From Gammaproteobacteria bacterium (GTDB lineage Bacteria; Pseudomonadota; Gammaproteobacteria; Pseudomonadales; Azotimanducaceae), in the NCBI GenBank assembly GCA_018666555.1, contig JABIZD010000104.1, positions 16,103 through 80,102 on the forward strand: a stretch of DNA of 64,000 nt. The letters are read 5' to 3'. Under the pieces are notes generated by a model. That model made no database searches and was not told the DNA's origin. It saw nothing but the letters and a program-made list of their open reading frames with translations. The position numbers and the translations under genes were made by a program. Shown piece after piece: positions 8,580 through 16,864 of this stretch. How positions within the stretch are numbered: the first letter of the stretch is position 1; each line of letters opens with the position of its first letter.

Positions 8580-9659
8580 ATGGAAATACCCAGAAGTGTT
8601 GTTTTTGAAGACGGTATTTTAAGAATCCTGGATCAGACGCTGCTTCCAGGTAGAGAAGTCTATCTTGAGTGCACGTCAGTCAGCCAGGTGATCAAGGCAA
8701 TCCGTGAGCTGTCGGTTCGTGGTGCTCCTGCAATCGGTATCGCTGCTGCCTATGCCATGATTCTGGGTTTGGAATCATGTTCGGATGATCAGTCAGGATT
8801 ACGCAACGAAGTGCTAGCTCGTGCAGCACAGCTGAAAGCGGCTCGACCGACGGCCGTGAATTTGTGCTGGGCTGTAGATCGTATGCTCGATAATGCTGAA
8901 TCTTTTTTTGATCTGCAATGGTCGCAGTCTGGGCCCGAACCGGGGCAGACGGGACAGCGCCTGGCCGGTATCCTGAAGGATGCTGCTGATTTGATCTATG
9001 AAGAAGACAAAAAAGCCTGCCAAGCCATTGGTGAAAATGCCTGGCAATTGGTAGCGCGGTATCCTCAGGTGCTGACCCACTGTAATGCTGGATCGCTCGC
9101 TGTGTCCGAACTGGGTACCGCCTTGGCGCCAATATATCTTGCTAGCCAAAGAGGTGTGCCGGTCCATGTGTATGTGGATGAGACCAGGCCCCTGTTGCAG
9201 GGTTCGCGCCTAACTGCTTTCGAGCTGGGTCGTCGGGGTGTGGATTGTACGCTGATATCCGATAATATGGCTGCCCATGTAATGGCTTTAGGCAGGGTTG
9301 ACCTGGTTATTGTAGGCGCTGATCGAGTCGCAGCTAATGGTGATGCGGCAAATAAAATAGGTACATTGAACCTGGCTATTCTCTGCAAGCATTTTGATAT
9401 CCCATTTTATGTTGCTTGTCCTTGTTCAACGATCGATCTGGACACTGAAACAGGCTCTGGCATTGAAATTGAAGAACGAGCTGCCGAAGAAGTTCGGCAG
9501 GTTCTGGGCCAACCGACTGCGCCGGTTGATGTAGCGGTCTTTAATCCTGCTTTTGATGTAACCCCTGCCGCTCTCATCACTGGTTTGATTACTGAAAAAG
9601 GCATTATAGACAGGCCGAGTTACCAGCGGTTACGGGTTTTTGAGTCGTCGAGCGGCTAA
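8580..9659 (+). CDS. mtnA: S-methyl-5-thioribose-1-phosphate isomerase
   Basis: MtnA (359 aa) isomerises methylthioribose-1-phosphate to methylthioribulose-1-phosphate in the methionine salvage pathway. It carries the signature blocks VRGAPAIGIAAAYAM, the catalytic-Cys segment THCNAGSLA, DETRPLLQGSRLTAFEL, and VGADRVAANGDAANKIGT with the catalytic Asp. These separate it from eIF2B-like regulatory subunits. Other salvage genes (mtnB, mtnC, mtnD, mtnP) are not in the window. It is last in the leuC rightward block; a 350-bp gap follows. Confidence 0.95.
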   Translation: MEIPRSVVFEDGILRILDQTLLPGREVYLECTSVSQVIKAIRELSVRGAPAIGIAAAYAMILGLESCSDDQSGLRNEVLARAAQLKAARPTAVNLCWAVDRMLDNAESFFDLQWSQSGPEPGQTGQRLAGILKDAADLIYEEDKKACQAIGENAWQLVARYPQVLTHCNAGSLAVSELGTALAPIYLASQRGVPVHVYVDETRPLLQGSRLTAFELGRRGVDCTLISDNMAAHVMALGRVDLVIVGADRVAANGDAANKIGTLNLAILCKHFDIPFYVACPCSTIDLDTETGSGIEIEERAAEEVRQVLGQPTAPVDVAVFNPAFDVTPAALITGLITEKGIIDRPSYQRLRVFESSSG

Positions 9660-10009
9660 GTCAACTTTGAGATGTCGCTTTACCGGAACCAGGAACAGCC
9701 GATGGCAAGTGCCGGGTTATTTTTGAAAGGTTAGAAGAATAAAAAAATTGTCTGATGCCAACCTCTGGCTTAAAGGACGCCAGCGGTTTACCAAGTTGAT
9801 CGTATTGCGGCTTACCCTGAAGCTTTAAACACCTCTTACAGTTTCGTCTCACTCAGTGCGGCTGAAGACGAAACGTAAAGCTGATTTTGAAGTAGTAGAT
9901 CGGATATTGGACATTTGGTCATGAAATTTCACCAGATTATTGCTAGCGCACTTGTATTTGCCTGCTTTAAAGTTCAACAATAGAGTACTTTATCTTTTAG
10001 GGAGAATTA
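9660..10009. other. 350-bp gap with a 9-bp inverted repeat, no gene supported
   Basis: No reading frame here resembles a known protein. A 63-codon minus-strand frame (9661-9852) lacks recognisable features. The one clear element is the inverted repeat GTTTCGTCT (9841-9849) / AGACGAAAC (9866-9874). Its 16-nt loop can pair a further TCA with TGA. No T-run follows, so it is not a standard intrinsic terminator. The last part (9990-10009) contains the AGGGAG ribosome site of the next gene. Confidence 0.5.
9841..9874. repeat. 9-bp perfect inverted repeat (hairpin)
   Basis: GTTTCGTCT at 9841-9849 pairs with AGACGAAAC at 9866-9874. It lies 182 bp after mtnA and 136 bp before the DUF3014 gene. It could be an mRNA 3'-end structure, a processing site or an operator; the sequence does not decide between these. 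Confidence 0.45.
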
Positions 10010-10891
10010 ATGGCTGATAACAAACCCATTCTCATAGCACTGGGAATTGCGCTTATCGCACTGATAGGAGGTTCAGTTTATTATTTTTCAGGTCCGTCTG
10101 ATCAGCCGGTCGTTGAAGCAAAACCGATTCCCATCCCCGAACCAGAGGCAGTAGCCGTTTTACCGGAACCAGAGCCGGTACCGGATTTGCAACCGGAACA
10201 GGAATCTGCCCCGCAACTGCTCACTGACGCAGAACCACCGCTATTGCCGGACGAAGAGGAAGCTATCGCTGAAGAGCCAGAGGAGCCAGTGTTTGTTCTA
10301 CCATTACTCAATAGTAGTGATGCGCTGATTAGAGATGGCTTGATCAGTCTGAGTCGTCATGAGGGTATCAACAGATGGGTGTCCGTTGATCAGTTGATTC
10401 GTAAGTTTGTTGGTTTTACCAATGGTGTTGCCAATGGTGAAGTCACCAAGGAACCCGTGCAGGTGCTGGGACCAATTGGCTCGTTTAAGGCTTTGAAATT
10501 GCCGAACGATAGATATTTGATGGATCGAGGCAGTTACGAAAGATATTCGGTATTTGTAGGAATATTTGACTCCCTGGACAGCCAGATGGTAGCTCAATTA
10601 TACCTATTGATTCAGCCATTATTAGAAGAGGCTTACACTGAGTTGGGTAATGATGATGGTAGCTTTAATGCCGTTTTGTTTAAAGCCATTGGCAGGTTGT
10701 TAGAGACGCCGATTGTAGAGGGTGATATTAGTCTTGAGCAACCAGTGGTCATGTATCATTTTAGTGATCCTACGCTCGAGTCGTTGAGTCCAGCACAGAA
10801 GCAACTGGTCAGAATGGGGCCTGCTAATACGCGTCGCCTTCAGTCAAAAATCAGTGATATAGCCGGGCAGCTCAGAACGATTCTGGAGTGA
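10010..10891 (+). CDS. DUF3014 domain-containing membrane-anchored protein
   Basis: This 293-residue protein has one N-terminal membrane segment (about residues 8-26, ILIALGIALIALIGGSVYYF). A Pro/Glu-rich linker of repeated PEPEP-like units follows (about 40-90), then a globular C-terminal domain beginning near LPLLNSSDALIRDGLISLS, as in DUF3014 proteins. The topology implies a periplasmic domain tethered to the inner membrane by a flexible acidic arm. Function is unknown. ATG start with AGGGAG upstream. It precedes the CoA-transferase gene by 12 bp and is probably co-transcribed with it. Confidence 0.8.
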   Translation: MADNKPILIALGIALIALIGGSVYYFSGPSDQPVVEAKPIPIPEPEAVAVLPEPEPVPDLQPEQESAPQLLTDAEPPLLPDEEEAIAEEPEEPVFVLPLLNSSDALIRDGLISLSRHEGINRWVSVDQLIRKFVGFTNGVANGEVTKEPVQVLGPIGSFKALKLPNDRYLMDRGSYERYSVFVGIFDSLDSQMVAQLYLLIQPLLEEAYTELGNDDGSFNAVLFKAIGRLLETPIVEGDISLEQPVVMYHFSDPTLESLSPAQKQLVRMGPANTRRLQSKISDIAGQLRTILE

Positions 10892-10903
10892 TCGCTGGAC
10901 ACA

Positions 10904-12085
10904 ATGATGAAACCGCTTAGTCATATTAAGGTTTTAGACTTAACGCTGGCCAGGGCGGGTCCGACTGCGGTAAGACTGTTGGCCGATTGGGGCGCGCAAG
11001 TCACGCGTATAGAACCGCCTGCGAAGACTGCGAGTGGGGATTTAAGTGGGGCTCGGCACTCGCCCGACTCACAGAACCTACATAGAAATAAACGTGGACT
11101 ATGCCTGAACCTTAAAGCTCCAGAAGGGCTGGGGGTCTTTCTAAAACTAGTAGCGCAGGCTGATGTGGTAGTGGAAAACTTCCGCCGCGATGTTAAACAC
11201 CGCCTCAAGATTGACTACGACTCGCTGAAAAAAATAAACCCTAAGATCATTTATGGCAGTATTTCTGGATTTGGTCAGACTGGTCCCTACAGTGAGAGGC
11301 CGGGGGTGGATCAGATCGTGCAGGGTACTAGCGGGCTTATGAGTATTACAGGAGACAAAAATGGTGAGCCTACCAGGGTGGGCATCGCTATTAGCGATAC
11401 TTCGGCAGGCATGTTTCTGGGCCAGGGTATACTTTTGGCATTGATAGCGCGAGACCAGACAGGTGAGGGTCAATGGGTGCATACCAGTCTTTTGGAATCG
11501 ATGCTTTGTAAGCTTGATTTCCAGGGTGCGAGATACACGATGTCAGGGGACGTACCTGCTCGGGCCGGTAACCATCACCCAACCAATTCCCCAATGGGTG
11601 TTTTTGAGGCACAAGATGGGCAGGTTAACCTGGCTGCGAGCAGCAATAAGATGTTCGCAAACCTCTGCCGGGTTATCAGCGCGGAGGCTTTGTTGCAGGA
11701 TCAGCGTTTTGTAAAAGCGGCCGGGCGAATTCAGCACCGAACAGATTTGACAGCCGAGATTAATAGTCGAACGTGTCAGATGAGCGTCGCTGAATTAGTC
11801 ACTAAACTAAATGACGCCGGTTGCCCTTGCGGCCCAATCTATGATATCGGTGAGGCTTTTGAAGATGAGCAGGCTCAATCGCTGAAAATGACCCGCACCG
11901 CAAATCATCCTGTTCTAGGTAATATAGACTTAATTCGTTCACCGATTAATTTCGCTGGATCAGCATATGAAACATCATTTTCCCGTCCTGCTCCAGAACT
12001 GGGGGAACATACCGATGAGATATTGATTGAGGCTGGAATTTCCGAAGATGAAATATCAGCTTTAAGACAGGCAAAGGTAATCTAA
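10904..12085 (+). CDS. CaiB/BaiF family CoA-transferase
   Basis: This 393-residue class III CoA-transferase moves CoA between carboxylic acids through an aspartyl-CoA anhydride. Family blocks are HIKVLDLTLARAGPTAVRLLADWGAQV trimmed to its core LARAGPTA at the N-terminus, NRDLN-like LHRNKRGLCLNLK, VVENFRRDV, YGSISGFGQTGPY, and the probable catalytic Asp in GIAISDTSAGMF. Length is usual for the family. ATG at 10904, with a second ATG at 10907 equally possible. It lies directly before a crotonase gene (15 bp), so the pair likely acts on one acyl-CoA route. Donor and acceptor acids cannot be predicted. Confidence 0.88.
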   Translation: MMKPLSHIKVLDLTLARAGPTAVRLLADWGAQVTRIEPPAKTASGDLSGARHSPDSQNLHRNKRGLCLNLKAPEGLGVFLKLVAQADVVVENFRRDVKHRLKIDYDSLKKINPKIIYGSISGFGQTGPYSERPGVDQIVQGTSGLMSITGDKNGEPTRVGIAISDTSAGMFLGQGILLALIARDQTGEGQWVHTSLLESMLCKLDFQGARYTMSGDVPARAGNHHPTNSPMGVFEAQDGQVNLAASSNKMFANLCRVISAEALLQDQRFVKAAGRIQHRTDLTAEINSRTCQMSVAELVTKLNDAGCPCGPIYDIGEAFEDEQAQSLKMTRTANHPVLGNIDLIRSPINFAGSAYETSFSRPAPELGEHTDEILIEAGISEDEISALRQAKVI

Positions 12086-12100
12086 CAAATTGATTTTTAG

Positions 12101-12904
12101 GTGATTCAAGTGGAATTAGAAACAACCAAGATGATCGCAGAAATTCACGATGGGATTGGCTGGGTGACTTTCAATAATCCTGAGCGCAGGAACGCAATTT
12201 CTCTGGAAATGTGGCGTGGGCTTGGGACTATATTAGAGGCGTTTCAACATGATGAGACGGTTCGAGTCGTAGTAATGAAAGGTGCCGGCGGTAAAGCGTT
12301 TGTGTCTGGAGCCGATATCTCAGAGTTTGATGCGCATCGAGCTAATGCTGAGCAGAAGCTGGAATACGGAAGGATTTCAGCAAAGGCTAATCGTTGGTTG
12401 AGTCAATTAGATAAACCCTTGATTGCGATGATTCAGGGGTACTGTATTGGTGGAGGTCTTGCCACAGCACTCAATGCGGATATCAGGTTCGCCACCCCCG
12501 ATTCGGTTTTTGCTATTCCGGCTGCGAAACTGGGTTTGGGTTATGACTATGCAGGACTGGATGTGCTCACCAGTGTTGTGGGACCCTCACGGGCAAAGGA
12601 TATTATGCTGTCAGCCCGCTTTCTGGATGCACAAGAAGCTATGCAGATGGGTTTGGTTAACTTCGTCGTCGAAGGTTCTGAATTAGAGCAAACAGTGAGC
12701 AGTTATGCTCAGATGATATCCGGTAATGCACCGCTGACGGTCAAGGCTGCGAAGGCTGCTATTAATGAAGTGGTTAAGGACGAATCTATCAGAGACCTGG
12801 ATAGAATCAGTGAGATGATCGACGAGTGCTTTAATAGCGAGGATTATGTTGAAGGTCGAAGTGCTTTCATGGCAAAGCGTAAACCTGTATTTAACGGTCG
12901 CTAG
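12101..12904 (+). CDS. Crotonase-fold protein lacking both canonical hydratase glutamates
   Basis: This 267-residue protein has the crotonase fold: FNNPERRNAIS at the N-terminus, the oxyanion-hole GKAFVSGADISEF, GYCIGGGLATALNADIRFA, and a C-terminal FMAKRKPVFNGR tail. Aligned with rat mitochondrial enoyl-CoA hydratase, Glu144 (GGGCE) falls on Ala in GGGLA. Glu164 (QPE) falls on Ala in IPAAKLG. It therefore probably does not hydrate enoyl-CoA by the standard mechanism, although generic pipelines would call it enoyl-CoA hydratase. GTG start at 12101, with a second GTG at 12110; neither has a strong ribosome site. It follows the CaiB-type transferase by 15 bp and is convergent with the secretion genes. 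Confidence 0.85.
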   Translation: MIQVELETTKMIAEIHDGIGWVTFNNPERRNAISLEMWRGLGTILEAFQHDETVRVVVMKGAGGKAFVSGADISEFDAHRANAEQKLEYGRISAKANRWLSQLDKPLIAMIQGYCIGGGLATALNADIRFATPDSVFAIPAAKLGLGYDYAGLDVLTSVVGPSRAKDIMLSARFLDAQEAMQMGLVNFVVEGSELEQTVSSYAQMISGNAPLTVKAAKAAINEVVKDESIRDLDRISEMIDECFNSEDYVEGRSAFMAKRKPVFNGR

Positions 12905-12943
12905 GGTCGTTTTTCTAGTCCTGTGCACTCGAAATGGTGAGGT

Positions 12944-14260
12944 CTAACGTTCCCTTAAGGCGTTAGCCTGGGCCCGTTTGAGTGGTTTTAAGAGGTAATC
13001 CATGACGGTCTTTCTTCCCGTCATAATATCAACTGTCGCGGTCATTCCTGGAATAATAGGCAGAGGGTCACTGCTGGAACCGAGATAGTTTTTTTCGGTT
13101 CTTACCTGAATCTTGAAGAAATGCTCGCCGCTTTCATCAATAATGGTATCGGCGCTAATACGCTCCAGAACGGCCTCTAGGCCTCCATAAATTGAGTAGT
13201 CATACGCCGTGAGTTTAACCGTGGCTGCCTGGCCTGGCCTGATAAAGGCGATATCGGCCGGTCTGATCTTTGCGTCGACCAGGAGTGTATCGTTACTCGG
13301 CGCTATTTCAATTAGGTCCATACCGGGCTGGACCACTGCACCGATAGTATTGACGAGAACCTGATTGACGATACCCTCGACAGGTGACCGCACTGACGTT
13401 CGTGCCACTCTGTCTTCCAAAGCTGCGTTTGAAAATGTTAACCGATTTAGTTCTGCTGTCACCTCAGTGAATTCCGCCTGGGCGGTGGATAAGAACTGCT
13501 GGTTGCGTTCGTCTATCTTTTTCCTTGCTTCTTCCAGCACCGCTTCAGCTGAGGGCAATTTCAATCGGGTTTCTTCCATGAGGCCATCAGCCTCATTGAC
13601 AGCTCTTTGCAGCCTGAGTAGGTCTATTTTTGATACCGCACCTGTTTTGACTGCGGGGGTTGTCAGCTCAAGTTCCTGTCGGGCAAGGTCTGCGTTGGTT
13701 TTGAATTTCTGATATTCGCTGAGTAAGCCCTGTTTGGCTTGGATGTGCTGCTTTAACTGCTGTTTGAGGATCTCAAGGCTACTCTGCAGTTGAATTTTTC
13801 GAGTCTGGTAGAGGCTGACTTCATTCTTGAACAGTTCAAGTTGAACTCGTCCTAAACCCTTAGGGGTGCTCAGGTTTTCACCGGATAATTCTGCTGCTAG
13901 GCGTACCGCTCGATACTGTAGAGCATCGATAGAGGATTGACTCTGATTAAAAGACGAAGCAAATCGAGTATCATCGATGCGAACAAGGGGTTGTCCCTTT
14001 ACCACCAAGTCTCCATTAGAAACCATCACCTCGGCTATAATACCGCCTTCTAGGTTTTGAATGGTTTGGATCTGGGTAGATGAAATTACCCTGCCCTGTG
14101 CCCGTGCAACCTCCTCCAAACTGGCAAAATTTGCCCATACCAGTGCGATCAGAACAAATAGTGCAGTGAGCAAAACAATTCCGTGAGTTAGCAGGGGAGC
14201 GGCCTCTGTCTCGGCAACGATCCTGTCCGGCATAAAGTCCCTGTCTTTTAGGCGGGTCAT
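12944..14260 (-). CDS. HlyD/LapC-family type I secretion periplasmic adaptor
   Basis: This 438-residue membrane fusion protein links an inner-membrane ABC exporter to an outer-membrane channel. It has a short cytoplasmic start and one membrane segment (about residues 25-47, THGIVLLTALFVLIALVWAN). The first half-lipoyl segment is QTIQNLEGGIIAEVMVSNGD, and a long coiled-coil hairpin follows (about 95-285). The second lipoyl half and beta-barrel contain SPVEGIVNQVLVNTIGAVV. The C-terminal region PGMTATVDIMTGRKTVMDYLL is typical of HlyD/LapC proteins. Its ATG overlaps the stop of the ABC gene by 4 bp, so the two are coupled. No TolC-like gene is adjacent. Confidence 0.92.
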   Translation of the reverse strand: MTRLKDRDFMPDRIVAETEAAPLLTHGIVLLTALFVLIALVWANFASLEEVARAQGRVISSTQIQTIQNLEGGIIAEVMVSNGDLVVKGQPLVRIDDTRFASSFNQSQSSIDALQYRAVRLAAELSGENLSTPKGLGRVQLELFKNEVSLYQTRKIQLQSSLEILKQQLKQHIQAKQGLLSEYQKFKTNADLARQELELTTPAVKTGAVSKIDLLRLQRAVNEADGLMEETRLKLPSAEAVLEEARKKIDERNQQFLSTAQAEFTEVTAELNRLTFSNAALEDRVARTSVRSPVEGIVNQVLVNTIGAVVQPGMDLIEIAPSNDTLLVDAKIRPADIAFIRPGQAATVKLTAYDYSIYGGLEAVLERISADTIIDESGEHFFKIQVRTEKNYLGSSSDPLPIIPGMTATVDIMTGRKTVMDYLLKPLKRAQANALRER

Positions 14261-16386
14261 GGCTTGCTGCCAGTGCGGGATAGTCTTTCCAGTACATCTT
14301 GCTTAGGACCGTCAAGGACAACTCGTCCCTCATTCAGGACAATAAGCCGGTCAACCAGGCTCAGCATTGAAGAGCGGTGCGTCACCAATACCAGGGTCTT
14401 GTTCTGGATATAATCTTTAAGGCCTGAAACAAAGTTTAGCTCGGTGACGTTATCCATGGCATTGCTGGGTTCATCCAGCAGCAGCAGAGATGCCTGGCTC
14501 AATAATGCACGAGCGATGGCAATGCCCTGCCGTTGACCACCGGAAAGCTGCCGGCCTCGCTCTCCAACCTGCAGATCGAATCCTTGTGGATGCTCATTTA
14601 GATAATGAGCGATACCCGCTAATTCGGCCGCTCTAAGGATATCGGCATCTGTGGCCAGTGTATTTCCAAAGCTAATATTATCTCTCACTGTGCCGCTGAT
14701 TAAGGTGACATCCTGAGGTACGTAGTTAATGCTACGTCTCAAGTCTGCAGGATCAAGTTGTCTTATGTCAGTGCCGCCAATCAGGATTGACCCTGAGCCA
14801 GGCAGATAGAATTTGCTTATTAGTTTGTGTAGGGTGCTCTTGCCTGATCCTGTACGACCAATGACGCCAACTTTTTCGCCTGATTCAATTTTAAAGGAGA
14901 TACCAGCCAAAGCGGTTGTCTCATTTCCTGGGTAAGCAAAGGTAACCTCCCTGAACTCACAATCAGATGACAGATCAGGTCTATGCAGGAACTTTTGTCC
15001 GGGCTCTCTTTCTGCGGGCAGAGCCATCATGGCATCAATAGTGCGATAGGCCGCCATGGAATGGTGATAGCGAGTCAATATGCTGGCGACCTGTGTCATG
15101 GGAACAAGACACCGTCCTGTCAGGATAGTGCAGGCGATCAGTCCGCCGACGGAGAGGTCTCCGGCATTAATGGCGTATACGCCGCCAATTACGATTCCTA
15201 CGGAAGCAAGCTGCTGGCCTAATTGTGTCAGGTTCAGGGTTGTTAAAGAAAGCAGCCGGGAACGCAAGCCCATTTTAGCTAGTTTGCTGTTGTGAGATTC
15301 CCAGCGAGATTGCATGGTCCCTTCGGCCTGGGCTGCTTTGATCGCCTCAAGAGAATATAGTGCTTCAATCAGCATTGCTGTCTTACGTGAGGATTCAGTG
15401 AAGATGTCCTGAATGGTCGTTTGCAGGCGATTTTGGAATAACAGCCCGATAACAATGATGGTCGGGATCATCAATAGGGGAATCAGCGCGAGATTACCTG
15501 CGATACCAAATATAAGGGTGATGAAGAGCAGGATAAACGGCAGGTCGATTACCGCTATTAACGTAGTAGAGGTAAAAAACTCTCTGAACTGGTCAAATTC
15601 CTGAAGATTACTGGAGAAGCTGCCCACCTTTGCAGGTCGCTCTGCAACACGCATGTGCATGACTTTTTCAAAGGTGTTTGCTGATAGCATGATATCAGCG
15701 CGTTTTCCTGCTGTATCAATGAAGTATCCGCGCATTGACTTCATTAAAAAGTCAAAAACCAGGACGATCGAGACGCCCGAAGCGAGTACCCACAAGGTGT
15801 CTATTGCGTTATTAGGTACCACTCGGTCGTACACGTTCATGATGAATAAAGGAGTGACCAAGGCGAATAAATTCACCAGCAGCGAAGCCAGTATGACTTC
15901 GAAGTAGAGACCTTTGGACTTTGCAATGGCGCTGAAGAACCAGTGGCTTCTCTTTGGCTTATCTTGATTGTCAGGGTCACTGCTGGCCTCATCCTTGAAG
16001 AAGATGCAATTACCTGAGTAAGCGTGGTTAATATCTTCATAGCTACAGTCCAAAACAGCATCGGATTGAGCAGGGAAAATTATTTTCAAAAAGGTTTTAT
16101 GATGGCTGACCAGAATGCAGGCGCGTTGCTCGGATAGTAACAGCACGCAGGGGAGGATCTGGTCAGGGATCTCAGCTACCGCTCTTTGTTGAATGCTGGC
16201 CTTGAAGCCGGCCCGATCAGCCGCTCGAAGGAAGAGCCTTGCGTCCATTTTACCGTCAACCATGGGCAGTCCGGCTGCAAGCCCCTGCGCTGATTGTGGT
16301 CGTTGATAGAGCCGTGTCATCAGTTCCAGAGACATTAACAATTCATCTCTTGAGGCCTGGCCTGACATAGCTTTCGATGCATCCAT
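14257..16386 (-). CDS. Type I secretion permease/ATPase with degenerate C39-like domain (LapB-like)
   Basis: This 709-residue protein powers export of an unfolded protein substrate across both membranes. Domains in order: an N-terminal C39-peptidase-like domain (about 15-130) lacking the catalytic Cys motif, so it binds rather than cleaves. A six-helix transmembrane domain follows (about 160-440), then an ABC ATPase with Walker A GRTGSGKST (510-518), signature LSGGQ near 612 and Walker B LLLLDEP. This architecture is that of LapB/BapB exporters for giant RTX adhesins. It is first in a two-gene operon with the adaptor. No large repeat adhesin, LapD/LapG control gene or outer-membrane channel is in the window. 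Confidence 0.93.
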   Translation of the reverse strand: MDASKAMSGQASRDELLMSLELMTRLYQRPQSAQGLAAGLPMVDGKMDARLFLRAADRAGFKASIQQRAVAEIPDQILPCVLLLSEQRACILVSHHKTFLKIIFPAQSDAVLDCSYEDINHAYSGNCIFFKDEASSDPDNQDKPKRSHWFFSAIAKSKGLYFEVILASLLVNLFALVTPLFIMNVYDRVVPNNAIDTLWVLASGVSIVLVFDFLMKSMRGYFIDTAGKRADIMLSANTFEKVMHMRVAERPAKVGSFSSNLQEFDQFREFFTSTTLIAVIDLPFILLFITLIFGIAGNLALIPLLMIPTIIVIGLLFQNRLQTTIQDIFTESSRKTAMLIEALYSLEAIKAAQAEGTMQSRWESHNSKLAKMGLRSRLLSLTTLNLTQLGQQLASVGIVIGGVYAINAGDLSVGGLIACTILTGRCLVPMTQVASILTRYHHSMAAYRTIDAMMALPAEREPGQKFLHRPDLSSDCEFREVTFAYPGNETTALAGISFKIESGEKVGVIGRTGSGKSTLHKLISKFYLPGSGSILIGGTDIRQLDPADLRRSINYVPQDVTLISGTVRDNISFGNTLATDADILRAAELAGIAHYLNEHPQGFDLQVGERGRQLSGGQRQGIAIARALLSQASLLLLDEPSNAMDNVTELNFVSGLKDYIQNKTLVLVTHRSSMLSLVDRLIVLNEGRVVLDGPKQDVLERLSRTGSKP

Positions 16387-16864
16387 CTCATTAGTATAGC
16401 ACCCAGAAGTCCGGCTGGCAGAGTCCCGAATTTACCCTGATAATCTTTGCTGTAGGCGCTATTTATGATGCGATAAGGTTGTTTGTTTGTCTGGCCAACC
16501 CAAGCACCAAGCTGGTACCAATGGCAAGTTTCGCTGCTTTTGGGGCGATAGCCGTTAAAACCAGATCATTTGGTGAGTGTGCTGGTGGTTGGGTCCATCC
16601 AAGGCTCTAGAATGGAATTGAATATTTGCTCTGGTCATAGTGGCGGCATACCTGTTTTATCGAATTGAAATAATCTACCCAGGGGCGCTATTTTTAGGGT
16701 GAATTGTTTAGTTACCAACAGGAGCCTGTGCGAATCACCTGGTGTCGTGTTAGCTGTGCTTATCTGGAGTCAATGGATAGATGAAGATGGTGGCTTAAAC
16801 CCATTCTATGCTGTGACAGAAAGGAGAAGGTGGGTGGAACCGATAGTCGGTCTGTATAGAACGT
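16387..16864. other. 478-bp gap upstream of the secretion operon, no gene supported
   Basis: This lies between two minus-strand genes and should contain the promoter of the exporter operon. I could not identify a convincing -35/-10 pair on the minus strand. A 67-codon plus-strand frame (16699-16902) runs into the 3' end of the dehydrogenase gene, has no recognisable features and is not called. No repeats or RNA genes are evident. Confidence 0.5.

Noticed and set aside
9661..9852. 63-codon minus-strand frame after mtnA
   Set aside because: Composition is not protein-like, no family resemblance, and no ribosome site.
10102..10311. Ser/Gly-rich antisense frame opposite the DUF3014 linker
   Set aside because: It is the reverse complement of a Pro-Glu repeat and only reflects the biased codons of the real gene.
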